Shown: positions 9,893-19,474 of the stretch, in pieces
Layout: every line of letters starts with the position of its first letter
Numbering within the stretch: position 1 is the stretch's first letter
From: Burkholderiaceae bacterium
GTDB lineage: Bacteria; Pseudomonadota; Gammaproteobacteria; Burkholderiales; Burkholderiaceae
DNA: 64,000 bases
Direction: 5' to 3'
Assembly: GCA_023266335.1 (NCBI GenBank)
Contig: JAHFQJ010000003.1
Coordinates: 62,001 to 126,000 of the forward strand
Translations under genes and position numbers: made by a program
The notes under the pieces: model-generated
The model's input: only the letters and a program-made list of their open reading frames with translations
Databases searched by the model: none
Told to the model about the DNA's origin: nothing

Positions 9893-10555
9893 TCAAAAAT
9901 TTAAAAAATTTAACCAAGCTAAATCTTCTTGTGTAGTTATTTTTATATTAAAGCGGGAGCCTTCTATTATTAAAGGATTTACGCCTACTTGTTCGATAGC
10001 ACTTGCTTCATCACTAACATTTTCATGTGCTTGTAAAGCTTTCAGTAGCATATCGAGCTTAAACATTTGTGGTGTTTGTGCCAAATACATACCCTCTCTA
10101 TCTAAAGTTGTGATATTTTGGTTTACTTTTTTCTTTATAGTGTCAACTATTTTAACAGCCAGTAATCCGCCCTCTTGACAATTTATGCATGTATCTATCA
10201 ATTTTTTTACATCTTGAAAATTTACTAGCGGTCTTGCTCCGTCATGAACTAATATCCATGGATTATTATGAGTATAATTTGATATGTAATTTAATCCGTT
10301 TAAAACACTTTGCGATCGGGTTGTCCCGCCAATATATTGGATATTTACATTATTTGAAAATAAGTGTTGATATTGAGAAATATATCCGTCGTCTGGTGAT
10401 ACAATGAGTAAAATTGGAAAATCAAAATCAGATAGACTTTTAAGAGTATAATAAATAATAGGCTTATTCTGATACTGCAAATATTGCTTAGGTATATCAG
10501 AATTCATTCTGCTGCCATAACCTGCACATGGAACTAAGAAAAAATAATCCTGCAT
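9893..10555 (-). CDS. ispD: 2-C-methyl-D-erythritol 4-phosphate cytidylyltransferase
   Basis: VPCAGYGSRMNSDIPKQYLQYQNKPIIYYTL, WILVHDGARPLV, AQTPQMFK, DEASAIEQ motifs. Confidence 0.95.
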   Translation of the reverse strand: MQDYFFLVPCAGYGSRMNSDIPKQYLQYQNKPIIYYTLKSLSDFDFPILLIVSPDDGYISQYQHLFSNNVNIQYIGGTTRSQSVLNGLNYISNYTHNNPWILVHDGARPLVNFQDVKKLIDTCINCQEGGLLAVKIVDTIKKKVNQNITTLDREGMYLAQTPQMFKLDMLLKALQAHENVSDEASAIEQVGVNPLIIEGSRFNIKITTQEDLAWLNFLNF

Positions 10556-10573
10556 AATATGAGATATAATTTT

Positions 10574-11203
10574 TTATATTACATGTAATAATTGTTTTGT
10601 CATATCTATTGCCGCCTCGTGTGTTTTATTACCCATTTTACAATATTTTTCATAAACTTTTTCAGCTTTATCAAGTCTTGAAATTGTAGAATCTAAATCT
10701 GTTTTTTCATCTTGTGTTAAATCGGTTATTATTTTATGTTGTAGATAATGTCCGCCCTCCGAATTATTATGAAGTGGAGTTCCTGCTTTAAAAGAAGCTA
10801 TACGATAAGACATCTGAGGAATTATTCGCTGACTTAATACATACAAATTTTCGAATTTAATTTGATATAATTTATCACAATGTTTTAAATCTGACTCTGT
10901 TTCTGGGATTACTATTTTTTCATCATAAGTCAAAGCAATACAGGCATAATTTCTTTGCACTAAGGAACAATCGATATTTACTACCACTCTAATATCATCT
11001 TCTATTTGTGTCATACTTGAATATAAAATATTACCATAAGGATGAGGTAAAATTTTCAGTTCCCAAGTGAGATTACGTATATGAGTCTGTAATTTACAAT
11101 CCTCTTTTGGTATTTCTATTACTCCGCACAATTCAAGAGCTAAGTCACTTTCATAAAATCTACTTACATTTCCCCATCTTTTCTCGCTTATTTCAATCAT
11201 CAT
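10574..11203 (-). CDS. Hypothetical protein
   Basis: Uninterrupted 209-aa ORF with a start downstream of lspA on the same strand; no family recognised. Confidence 0.6.
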   Translation of the reverse strand: MMIEISEKRWGNVSRFYESDLALELCGVIEIPKEDCKLQTHIRNLTWELKILPHPYGNILYSSMTQIEDDIRVVVNIDCSLVQRNYACIALTYDEKIVIPETESDLKHCDKLYQIKFENLYVLSQRIIPQMSYRIASFKAGTPLHNNSEGGHYLQHKIITDLTQDEKTDLDSTISRLDKAEKVYEKYCKMGNKTHEAAIDMTKQLLHVI

Positions 11204-11266
11204 TTATTTCCAGCATTACAATATCAAAAATATCGCACTAAACCCTATAACGTATATTAAAGGTAA

Positions 11267-11734
11267 TTATGATTTACCTACTCTTCTAATTTCATCAAAT
11301 AATAATAAAATTACACCGATCGTAATTGCTGTATCTGCAATATTAAACGCAGGCCAATGAAAATCAAATAAATGGAAATCTAGAAAATCAATAACATAGC
11401 CGTGCCACAGTCTGTCAATTAAATTTCCAAATGCACCGCCTAAAATTAGTGCTAAACCCGAAGCAAACAAATTATGTTTATGACTTTTTTGTAATAACCA
11501 GAATATTACTAAGCCTGCCAATACACTGAACATAGTAAAAAACCAGCGTTGCCAGCCAGATTCATTTGCTAAAAATGAAAAAGCCGCTCCTCTATTATGT
11601 ACAAGCACGATATTAAAAAAGTCAAATACTGTCTGAGACTCTCCGACATCCAATCTTTGAACTATACTTATTTTTGTTGCTTGGTCTACAATTAAAATAA
11701 TTAATGACAGAACTAACCACCCAGCTAAACCCAT
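11267..11734 (-). CDS. lspA: Lipoprotein signal peptidase (signal peptidase II)
   Basis: DQATKISIVQ, VLVHNRGAAFSFLA, GGAFGNLIDRLWHGYVIDFLDFH, WPAFNIADTAITIG motifs. Confidence 0.96.
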   Translation of the reverse strand: MGLAGWLVLSLIILIVDQATKISIVQRLDVGESQTVFDFFNIVLVHNRGAAFSFLANESGWQRWFFTMFSVLAGLVIFWLLQKSHKHNLFASGLALILGGAFGNLIDRLWHGYVIDFLDFHLFDFHWPAFNIADTAITIGVILLLFDEIRRVGKS

Positions 11735-12004
11735 ATTTCCCCTTTACCTTTACAATAAACTTAAAGGCTTCGTTTTTTAATCGCCTTATATTATATCTAT
11801 AATAAAACTATTTATAAATTTATTCATGTAATGAATAAAACTCACATCTATAGCTAACTAACTATAAACGATTATAAATATAGCATGCAATAAGCTATCT
11901 AAGCAAGTTTATAATGATATTTCTTAAAATTTTATGTATATTTTTTACAGCAAAGGTTTTTTTCTGCTATAATCCTGAATTATTGCTTTTACATAAACTC
12001 ATCA

Positions 12005-12050
12005 TACTTGAATTTATATCTGTGCTACAGTTGAAATTATTCCTAGCTTT
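12005..12050 (-). repeat. Family-2 dispersed repeat copy (diverged)
   Basis: ACTTGAATTTATATCTGTGCTACAGTTGAAATTATTCCTAGC. Confidence 0.55.
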
Positions 12051-12174
12051 ATTGCTGACCACGATTAACGTGAGTGTGCTGCTTCGTAATTTTTGCTTTC
12101 GTATTGTTATAACAACTCTTTGAGTTCAAGTAATAAACTATCCGCTTAAAAATAATTCAGAATAAATAACCTTA

Positions 12175-12657
12175 ATGAATATTATAAAAAAATTTGCATT
12201 CAATATAAAAATACTTACTTTATGTATTTTTTTATCTAGCTGTGCATTACAAAAAAAAGATGCTCAAGAACTTAATCCAAATTCTCAAGAATTTGTTGAG
12301 GCTATGATGATCCAAAAATCTGCAGAAGCAGTTGAAGCACAACAGCAGTATGTAATGATTACCGCAGAAAACCGTGAATACAAAAATCAAAATCAAAATT
12401 TATTTAACAATGAAGAAATTGATATAATTGGTTTCATTGGCAAGCCAAATATATTGCTAAAAGCTATGGCAAATAGGTACAGTTATGAATTTAATGAGAT
12501 TGGCACACCTAAAAATTTACCAACCATTACCATTGATGTTAAAAAACAGTCTCCATTAGAAGTTTTAAAAATGATTAGTTACCAAGTAGATAAAACGGCG
12601 GATATTGTGCTTGATAAAGATGAAAAAGTATTAAGATTAGTATATAGAGGAAAATAG
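12175..12657 (+). CDS. dotD: DotD-like lipoprotein of a type IVB (Dot/Icm) secretion system
   Basis: Lipobox LSSC after a hydrophobic signal; IDIIGFIGKPNILLKAMANRYSYEFNEIGTPKNLPTITIDVKKQSPLEVLKMISYQVDKTADIVLDKDEKVLRLVYRGK closely follows the DotD/TraH C-terminal domain pattern; followed by dotC. Confidence 0.8.
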   Translation: MNIIKKFAFNIKILTLCIFLSSCALQKKDAQELNPNSQEFVEAMMIQKSAEAVEAQQQYVMITAENREYKNQNQNLFNNEEIDIIGFIGKPNILLKAMANRYSYEFNEIGTPKNLPTITIDVKKQSPLEVLKMISYQVDKTADIVLDKDEKVLRLVYRGK

Positions 12658-12683
12658 AGTATTTTTAGGACTTATAAAATAAT

Positions 12684-13589
12684 ATGGATGCAGTCAATTT
12701 AGAACAATTAGAAAAAATATATGAATCCAGACCATACAAACAAAATGATGAAAGTATAAAGTTTGAAAGCGGAAATGTTATCAATACTGTACAAACAGCT
12801 AGAAAACAAGCTGTATACGACACAGCCTTATCTCTAGGCATTAAAGCTGGTTTACAAAATCAATTACTAATTATTAATCAGGCTATTGATAAAAATATTA
12901 ATAATTTGGATAAAGTATACAATTTTGAGCCTTATTTAATTTACAGCAGAGTAGTTCCGCCAATTATTACTGAATCTAGAAATTTATACAATCAAGATGG
13001 TGAAGATGCTGTAAGGTTAAGCGGAGCTTTATATAAAATCGAACGCAAAGCTAGGATTGTATCAGTTGCTCCTAATTGGCGTGAATATTTGAATTTTCCT
13101 AAAAGTACATATATATTAAATACAAGTCCAGCTATTAAGCCTCATTCATCAGAAGAAGCCTCACTTTGGAAAAAAGCGTTGCATAACGGCTGGAAAGATG
13201 GTATTGAACAAGCAAATGTTATGTTAAAACTAGCATTTGACAGATTAAATAGAGATTTCGTTGGAATGCTCCGTTTTCATAGGTTCTTTGAAGAAGGTAA
13301 AGTAACATTGCCGGTTTTAGCAGCATCGAAAATGGACATGACTAAAAATTCTTCCAGCTTAATATTAAATGAAGAATTATTAAGATTAACTGTACAATCT
13401 GATTTTTCAGAACAAGATGCATGGAAGGCTAAAATTATTGGTCATGCTAAAGTTACTAAGGATTATAGAATAATAAATAATTCTAAAATTAATAATAAAC
13501 CCCAACCGCCAACACAAACTCAACAAACCCAAAATGAAACAAAATTTATAGGCCTATCAGAATCAAAACCTTTACTAAATGAAAGATAG
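12684..13589 (+). CDS. dotC: DotC-like protein of a type IVB (Dot/Icm) secretion system
   Basis: DTALSLGIKAGLQNQLLIINQAI...NLDKVYNFEPYL...VVPPIITESRNLYNQ...PNWREYL...LWKKALHNGWKDGIEQANVMLKLAFDRLNRDFVGMLRFHRFFEEGKVTLP follows DotC (WR.YL, GW..GI.QA, D..GM..Y/FR). Preceded by dotD. Confidence 0.85.
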   Translation: MDAVNLEQLEKIYESRPYKQNDESIKFESGNVINTVQTARKQAVYDTALSLGIKAGLQNQLLIINQAIDKNINNLDKVYNFEPYLIYSRVVPPIITESRNLYNQDGEDAVRLSGALYKIERKARIVSVAPNWREYLNFPKSTYILNTSPAIKPHSSEEASLWKKALHNGWKDGIEQANVMLKLAFDRLNRDFVGMLRFHRFFEEGKVTLPVLAASKMDMTKNSSSLILNEELLRLTVQSDFSEQDAWKAKIIGHAKVTKDYRIINNSKINNKPQPPTQTQQTQNETKFIGLSESKPLLNER

Positions 13590-13741
13590 AGGCATTTAGT
13601 TAGGTTGATATTTTAACAAAATTATTATTTATTTATTAGTAAGTATTTTACTTAAAACAAATATATACCAGTTTATGTATACTAATTTTTATAAATATGC
13701 TACGATTTAATCTATTATTGTATTTTTCACATTTATAATTC

Positions 13742-14824
13742 ATGTCTGACAACCAACAAAACAATCAAAACCCAAATTCTGGTGCTGATTTAAATATTTC
13801 CGCACAAAATCCAGAAATTAAAAGTACAGATATACCAAATGCCTGTACATCTAGAATTGGCTTGCCGTCTAAAAGTATTATTGATTTAAACATAAATCAA
13901 AATTCTTTAGATAGTGCTATTGATAACGCAGTAAAATCTGTTATTAGAGAATATCGGCGCGGTAAAATGCGCAAGCTTATTTTACAAATGATATTTGTTA
14001 TGCTTGTGGTATTAATTGGTTTTGGTTTATTAGCTAATCCGGATGGAGTTACAAATACTGTAGCGGTTAGTCCTCATACAGCTGTTGTATCTATAGAGGG
14101 GGAAATTGCTTCATCTTCTCCTGCTAATGCCGAGACTATTATTCATAGTTTAAGAAATGCATTTAAAAATCAGTATAGTAAAGCAGTTATTTTAAAAATT
14201 AATTCCCCAGGCGGCTCTCCAGTACAATCAGGAATTATATATGATGAGATTAAAAGACTGCGTAAACTTTATCCAAATAAAGTATTATACGCAGTAGCTA
14301 GTGATATATGTGCTTCAGGAGCTTATTATATTGCATCTGCAGCTGATTTTATTTATGCAGACAAAGCCAGTATGGTAGGTTCAATTGGTGTACTAATGGA
14401 TGGTTTTGGCTTTAATCGTGTGATTGATAAAATTGGTGTTGACCGCCGCTTATACACGGCAGGTAGAAATAAAGGCATGCTTGATCCATTTTCTCCGGAA
14501 AATCCAGAACAAAAAGCCTATATACAAGAAATGTTAAATGGTATACATAAACAATTTATTAATGCTGTAAAAAATGGGCGTGGCTCTAGATTAAAAGAAA
14601 ATAATGATACATTTTCCGGTTTAATTTGGAATGGGGAAAATGCTTTAAAAAATGGTTTAATTGATGGATTAGCTACAACAGATATTGTAGCACGCGATAT
14701 TATTAAGCATGAAGAATTGGTAGATTATACAGTTCAAGAAGGCTTAGCCGATAGATTAGCTAAACAATTTGGAGCATCATTCGGTGGGGCTTTAGCTAGT
14801 AAAATTGATATTAAAGTTCATTAA
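13742..14824 (+). CDS. sppA: Signal peptide peptidase SppA-like, S49 family
   Basis: VVSIEGEIASSSPANAETI, KINSPGGSPVQSGIIYDEI, SDICASGAYYIASAADFIYADKASMVGSIGVLMDGFGF motifs; one N-terminal TM helix. Confidence 0.93.
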   Translation: MSDNQQNNQNPNSGADLNISAQNPEIKSTDIPNACTSRIGLPSKSIIDLNINQNSLDSAIDNAVKSVIREYRRGKMRKLILQMIFVMLVVLIGFGLLANPDGVTNTVAVSPHTAVVSIEGEIASSSPANAETIIHSLRNAFKNQYSKAVILKINSPGGSPVQSGIIYDEIKRLRKLYPNKVLYAVASDICASGAYYIASAADFIYADKASMVGSIGVLMDGFGFNRVIDKIGVDRRLYTAGRNKGMLDPFSPENPEQKAYIQEMLNGIHKQFINAVKNGRGSRLKENNDTFSGLIWNGENALKNGLIDGLATTDIVARDIIKHEELVDYTVQEGLADRLAKQFGASFGGALASKIDIKVH

Positions 14825-14853
14825 AATTTAGAGGTGCGAGTGCTATAACAAAG

Positions 14854-15804
14854 TTATTGAGTAATACGTTTTTTTAATATAGTCTCAAAATGATAAGGGT
14901 CATGGGGTTTTAATAATTTAGAATCCCTTGGCAAATAGCAGTCCCACAATCTTGACACCCAAAAGCGCAGAGCAGCAGCTCTTAACATAGAGTTTATGCT
15001 TTTATTTTCCTCATCTGTTAATTTTCTGATAGTTTGATAGCTTTGTAAAAATGCTTGATACAATGATATATTAATTTGTCCTAATTTTTCTTCATCTCTA
15101 TATATGCACCAGTCATTTATAATTACACATATATCAAATAAAAATGTATCAATTCCGGCAAAATAAAAGTCAAAAATTCCGCTTAATTCATTATCATGAA
15201 ATAAAGCATTGTCTCTAAACAAATCACAATGACAAGCCCCTTTTGGCAGTTTATTATAAACTGATGAATTAAAAAATTTATCTTGGAATGCTAATTCACT
15301 ATGCAAAAGATTTTTTATATTAGCGCTTACAAAAGGTAAAATTTTCGGTATAGTTTTATGCCACCAGTCTAAACTTCTTAAATTAGGCTGATTTAATATA
15401 AAATCTTGCCCAGCTAAATGCATTTTAGCAACATTAATTGCTAAATTTTTTACATTATCAGCTGCAGGTTCTAAAATACTGATGCCCTCTAATTTTGATA
15501 CAAGAATTGCAGGCTTGCCGCATAAACTATTCAGCACATTATCATCGACATTTTCAATAGGTTTAGGTACACAAATACCTTTTTTAGATAAATGCAGCAT
15601 TAAACTTAGATAAAAAGGTAACTGCTCAAAGTTTAGCCTTTCAAAAATAGTAAGAACATATATAGATTTTGTGGTGTGCAGGAAGTAATTTGTATTTTCT
15701 ATTCCGCCTTTTATTCCTTCTAGTTTCACCAAATAACCAATATCATTATATTGACTAAGAAAACTGCTTAATTCTTGATCACTGACGTGAGTAAAAACTG
15801 CCAT
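14854..15804 (-). CDS. thrB: Homoserine kinase (type II, APH fold)
   Basis: MAVFTHVSDQELSSFLSQYNDIGYLVKLEGIKGGIENTNYFL; CHCDLFRDNALFHDNELSGIFDFYFAGIDTFLFDICVIINDWC. Confidence 0.93.
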   Translation of the reverse strand: MAVFTHVSDQELSSFLSQYNDIGYLVKLEGIKGGIENTNYFLHTTKSIYVLTIFERLNFEQLPFYLSLMLHLSKKGICVPKPIENVDDNVLNSLCGKPAILVSKLEGISILEPAADNVKNLAINVAKMHLAGQDFILNQPNLRSLDWWHKTIPKILPFVSANIKNLLHSELAFQDKFFNSSVYNKLPKGACHCDLFRDNALFHDNELSGIFDFYFAGIDTFLFDICVIINDWCIYRDEEKLGQINISLYQAFLQSYQTIRKLTDEENKSINSMLRAAALRFWVSRLWDCYLPRDSKLLKPHDPYHFETILKKRITQ

Positions 15805-15814
15805 ATTATCAACT

Positions 15815-16177
15815 TTAGAATTTCATCAATTGAATTGATGGATTACGCTGTGCTTTTTCATCAGTAACTGCACCATTTAATGGTTTGCTTAAATTATAAG
15901 CTCCAATACTGCTGTTAACTCTTATGTCTCTTTGAGAATGACCATATTCTTTAGTTTCAGTAATTTGAGTTTTACTATCATCATATTTAAATAACACTTT
16001 GCTATTATTTAAATTTGGATTATTAGTATAAGTAGGTATAGCTGATTTATTATTAATAGCCTGCACATCAATTTCTGATGATTTTGATGGGGTTTGAGTA
16101 TTTTGTGCATTTGATAGAGTGAAAAATACAGTGCTTAAAAGCAACATACTGTATTTATATATTTTGTGTGCAGACAT
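15815..16177 (-). CDS. Small secreted hypothetical protein upstream of thrB (possibly DUF2782-like)
   Basis: Signal peptide YSMLLLSTVFFTLSNAQ; TQITETKEYGHSQRDIRVNSSIGAYNLSKP; position next to thrB suggests the DUF2782 partner. Confidence 0.45.
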   Translation of the reverse strand: MSAHKIYKYSMLLLSTVFFTLSNAQNTQTPSKSSEIDVQAINNKSAIPTYTNNPNLNNSKVLFKYDDSKTQITETKEYGHSQRDIRVNSSIGAYNLSKPLNGAVTDEKAQRNPSIQLMKF

Positions 16178-16408
16178 AGTAACACCTTTATCTATAAATA
16201 ATTTTTTACAGGTTAATTATAGCATATTTAACGATAAATATTTTAACTTAAGTGCTAAATAATTTTAAATATTCAACTTTTTTTATTTATACTAATTCAC
16301 TATGCATTAGTTTTAGCAGCTGTCTTTATCCCCTCTCTCAAATTATTTGAATAATTTGCTAAAATTACTTCTTACTAAAAAACTAGGACATGGTGTATAA
16401 TTATAGAT

Positions 16409-17056
16409 ATGTTTGAATTCATAAAAAATATAAAGCAAGATATTAATTCTGTGTTACAAAAAGACCCTGCAGCTCATTCTTTTTTAGAAGTTTTATTTTG
16501 CTATCAAGGAATACATGCAATTTTACTGCATCGTATTGCTCATAATCTTCACCGTAAAAAATTTATATTATTTGCAAGATTCATTTCATTGTTTAACCGC
16601 TGGCTAACTGGAATAGAAATTCATCCAGCAGCAAAAATCGGTAATAGGGTTTTTATAGACCATGGTATGGGTGTAGTCATAGGTGAAACAGCAGAAATCG
16701 GTGATGATTGCACTATATATCAAGGCGTAACTTTAGGCGGCACAACATTAAATAATGGTAAAAGGCACCCTAATTTAGGCAAAGGCGTAGTAGTTAGTGC
16801 CGGTGCAAAAATTCTAGGCGGATTGGATATTGGAGATTATGCTATAATAGGTGCTAATGCGGTAGTAATTAAGTCTGTACCGGCAGGTAAAATAGCTGTT
16901 GGAATTCCAGCAAGAATTCTAGAAGATAAAAAAGATAATATAGACCATATATTATTTGAATCATATGGAATTACGCCAAATTCTGTAGAAGAAGAGCCTA
17001 TACAAAAAATTACTGCAGAAATCGAAAAAATCAAAAAAATATTGAGTCAGTATTAA
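16409..17056 (+). CDS. cysE: Serine O-acetyltransferase
   Basis: Left-handed beta-helix hexapeptides: [71 protein letters not shown]. Confidence 0.95.
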   Translation: MFEFIKNIKQDINSVLQKDPAAHSFLEVLFCYQGIHAILLHRIAHNLHRKKFILFARFISLFNRWLTGIEIHPAAKIGNRVFIDHGMGVVIGETAEIGDDCTIYQGVTLGGTTLNNGKRHPNLGKGVVVSAGAKILGGLDIGDYAIIGANAVVIKSVPAGKIAVGIPARILEDKKDNIDHILFESYGITPNSVEEEPIQKITAEIEKIKKILSQY

Positions 17057-17064
17057 TAAAATAT

Positions 17065-17739
17065 ATGGATAATCAAGAACTTGCGGCGGTAATAGAAAAT
17101 GCCCTGCCTCAAACCCAATGTACAAAATGTGGTTTTCAAGGCTGTAAGCCTTATGCTCAAGCAATTGCAGCGGGAGAAGCACATTATAATCAATGTCCTC
17201 CCGGCGGGCAAAAAGGTGTTGAAATATTAGCTAATATTTTACATAAGCCAATTATTCAGTTAAATATTGAACATGGATTTGAAAGAGTAAGGCATGTAGC
17301 TGTTATTGATAAAAATACTTGTATTGGCTGTACTTTATGTATACAAGCTTGCCCAGTTGATGCAATTATTGGAGCAGCTAAACATATGCATGATGTAATT
17401 GCTGATTTGTGTACGGGTTGTGATTTATGCGTATCGCCATGTCCGGTTGACTGCATTAGCATGCAGCCTGTAACAAGTAATACGGGCTGGGATGCATGGA
17501 GCAAAAAGCAGGCGAGTGATGCAAAAAAAAGATATGAGCAGCGTAAAGCCCGTTTAGAAAAAATCAAAGGTGTTGCGGGTAGGTCTAAAATATCTGCTGT
17601 AGAAGAAAATAAAAATATAGAGGATAAAATTAATGCTTTGCCTAATCAAAGTTTAAATAATTCCGCTAAAGAAGCACTGGATAAAAAAGCCATTATTGCA
17701 GCGGCTATGGAAAGAGCAAAGAATAGATTAGCAGATTAA
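17065..17739 (+). CDS. rnfB: RnfB-like electron transport complex protein / ferredoxin
   Basis: [35 protein letters not shown] plus two 4Fe-4S motifs [16 protein letters not shown] and [16 protein letters not shown]. Confidence 0.92.
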   Translation: MDNQELAAVIENALPQTQCTKCGFQGCKPYAQAIAAGEAHYNQCPPGGQKGVEILANILHKPIIQLNIEHGFERVRHVAVIDKNTCIGCTLCIQACPVDAIIGAAKHMHDVIADLCTGCDLCVSPCPVDCISMQPVTSNTGWDAWSKKQASDAKKRYEQRKARLEKIKGVAGRSKISAVEENKNIEDKINALPNQSLNNSAKEALDKKAIIAAAMERAKNRLAD

Positions 17740-17748
17740 AATATTAAT

Positions 17749-17832
17749 TACTAATAGCAGTTCATTTTACGACAATGCGATAGGAATAAATTATGACGAC
17801 AACGAAGCTCGCAAATTGAAATCCGATTAGTA
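17749..17832 (+). repeat. Family-1 dispersed MITE-like repeat, copy A
   Basis: TACTAATAGCAGTTCATTTTACGACAATGCG...GACGACAACGAAGCTCGCAAATTGAAATCCGATTAGTA; imperfect terminal inverted repeats. Confidence 0.85.
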
Positions 17833-17869
17833 ATATACTCATGGGTATAAATTAAAAGGTATATTTTCT

Positions 17870-18769
17870 ATGTTAGATGTAAAATATCTAAAGTTAGTCA
17901 AAGCACTTGCTCAAACTCAATCTATATCATTAGCAGCCAAACAATTACATTTGACGCAATCTGCATTATCACATCAAATTGCAAAATTAGAACAATATTA
18001 TAATACTCCAATTATTCAAAGAAATGCTAGACCTTTAGTTTTAACCCAAATTGGTAAACAGTTATTAGAATATGCTTTGGATATATTACCTAAACTAGAG
18101 TGTGCCCAAAGGCTTCTTAAACAAAATGAAGAGGTAAGATTATTGCGCATTGCTGTTGAATGCCACTCATGTTTTGATTGGCTAATGCCGGCAATGCATT
18201 CATATAAACAGCAATATCCTCATATAGAGCTGGATTTAGTGAGCGGATTTCAGCCACAGCCTGAAGAATTATTACTTGATTCAAGTGCTGATATTGTATT
18301 AACATCTAATCCGCAATATCATGCCAATTTAGTTTATACTCCGCTATTTGAATATGAGATTTTAGCTATTTTACCTTTAGAGCATAGTTTAAAAACACAT
18401 AAATATATTGAGGCTAAACATTTTTCGCATGAGACTTTAATTACGTATCCGGTTAGTGATGCTTCTCTTGATATTTTAAGACAAGTTTTGATACCAAACG
18501 GGATTAATCCTAAGCGCAGAGTTACAGAATTAACGATAGTGATGATTATGCTGGTTTCTGCCAATCAAGGCTTAGCGGCATTGCCAAAATGGGCAATTCA
18601 AAATTATATCCATAAGCAGTATATTAAAACTAAACCGATTGGCGAGCATGGTTTGTGGGGTAAACTGTATGCTTGTGCTGTAAGCCCTATGCAAAGTTAC
18701 CAGCAGGCATTTATTGAGCATTTACATGCTACAGCTACAGCTAATTTGATAGGCATCCGTAAATTTTAA
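17870..18769 (+). CDS. metR: LysR-family regulator, MetR type
   Basis: LysR HTH (SISLAAKQLHLTQSALSHQIAKLEQYYNTPIIQR); LRIAVECHSCFDWLMPAMHSYKQQYPHIELDLVSGF is MetR-like. Confidence 0.88.
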   Translation: MLDVKYLKLVKALAQTQSISLAAKQLHLTQSALSHQIAKLEQYYNTPIIQRNARPLVLTQIGKQLLEYALDILPKLECAQRLLKQNEEVRLLRIAVECHSCFDWLMPAMHSYKQQYPHIELDLVSGFQPQPEELLLDSSADIVLTSNPQYHANLVYTPLFEYEILAILPLEHSLKTHKYIEAKHFSHETLITYPVSDASLDILRQVLIPNGINPKRRVTELTIVMIMLVSANQGLAALPKWAIQNYIHKQYIKTKPIGEHGLWGKLYACAVSPMQSYQQAFIEHLHATATANLIGIRKF

Positions 18770-18773
18770 TACC

Positions 18774-18894
18774 TACTAATCTGATTTCAATTTGCGAGCT
18801 TCGCTGCAGTCAAAATTATTTCTTAATGTACAATATATACATATCCGTCATAATTTATTCCTGCCGCCTTGTCATAAAATAAAATATAATTAGT
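18774..18894 (-). repeat. Family-1 dispersed MITE-like repeat, copy B (inverted, with extra internal segment)
   Basis: TACTAATCTGATTTCAATTTGCGAGCTTCGCTGCAGTC...CGTCATAATTTATTCCTGCCGCCTTGTCATAAAATAAAATATAATTAGT. Confidence 0.8.
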
Positions 18895-18896
18895 TG

Positions 18897-19367
18897 TTAT
18901 ATCCCGCCAGCAAAATTATGCTGTCTCCATGCCTCAAAAACTACTATTGAAACAGTGTTGGATAAATTTAAGCTTCGGTTGTCCGGCATCATTGGCAGAC
19001 GTATGCGTTTGTTATTTTCTAAATTATCTCTAATATCCGCAGGTAAGCCCGCAGTTTCACTGCCGAATAATAAATAGCAGTCTGAATTAAATTTTGTATT
19101 TAATATATTAGTTTTACCCTGCGTAGTTAAAGCAAATATATTATTTTTAGCATTTAAATTTTGTGCTAAAAAATCCTGCCAGTTTTCATATATCTTGACT
19201 GGAGTAAATTCATGATAATCTAATCCAGAACGGCGCATTTTTGCACTATCAAAAACAAATCCAAGCGGTTTAATTAAGTATAAATTACAGCCTGTATTGG
19301 CACAAAGACGAATAATATTGCCTGTATTTTGCGGAATTTGTGGTGTATAAAGAACAACATTAAACAT
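18897..19367 (-). CDS. trmL: tRNA (cytidine(34)-2'-O)-methyltransferase (SPOUT)
   Basis: MFNVVLYTPQIPQNTGNIIRLCANTGCNLYLIKPLGF; YLLFGSETAGLP; IRLPMMPDNRSLNLSNTVSIVVFEAWRQ. Confidence 0.96.
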   Translation of the reverse strand: MFNVVLYTPQIPQNTGNIIRLCANTGCNLYLIKPLGFVFDSAKMRRSGLDYHEFTPVKIYENWQDFLAQNLNAKNNIFALTTQGKTNILNTKFNSDCYLLFGSETAGLPADIRDNLENNKRIRLPMMPDNRSLNLSNTVSIVVFEAWRQHNFAGGI

Positions 19368-19474
19368 AATAATTATGGTTTTATAACTACATCACCGGAT
19401 TATAGCATAAAAATACTTGCTAAAATGGCATAAAACATCTAATCTATCAATATAATAATTCATTTTTATACATC

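Noticed and set aside
11914-12123. 69-aa hydrophobic ORF upstream of dotD
   Set aside because: Overlaps a diverged family-2 repeat and consists of low-complexity Leu/Phe; more likely non-coding.
16961-17182. 73-aa minus ORF across cysE/rnfB junction
   Set aside because: Antisense to two confidently assigned genes.
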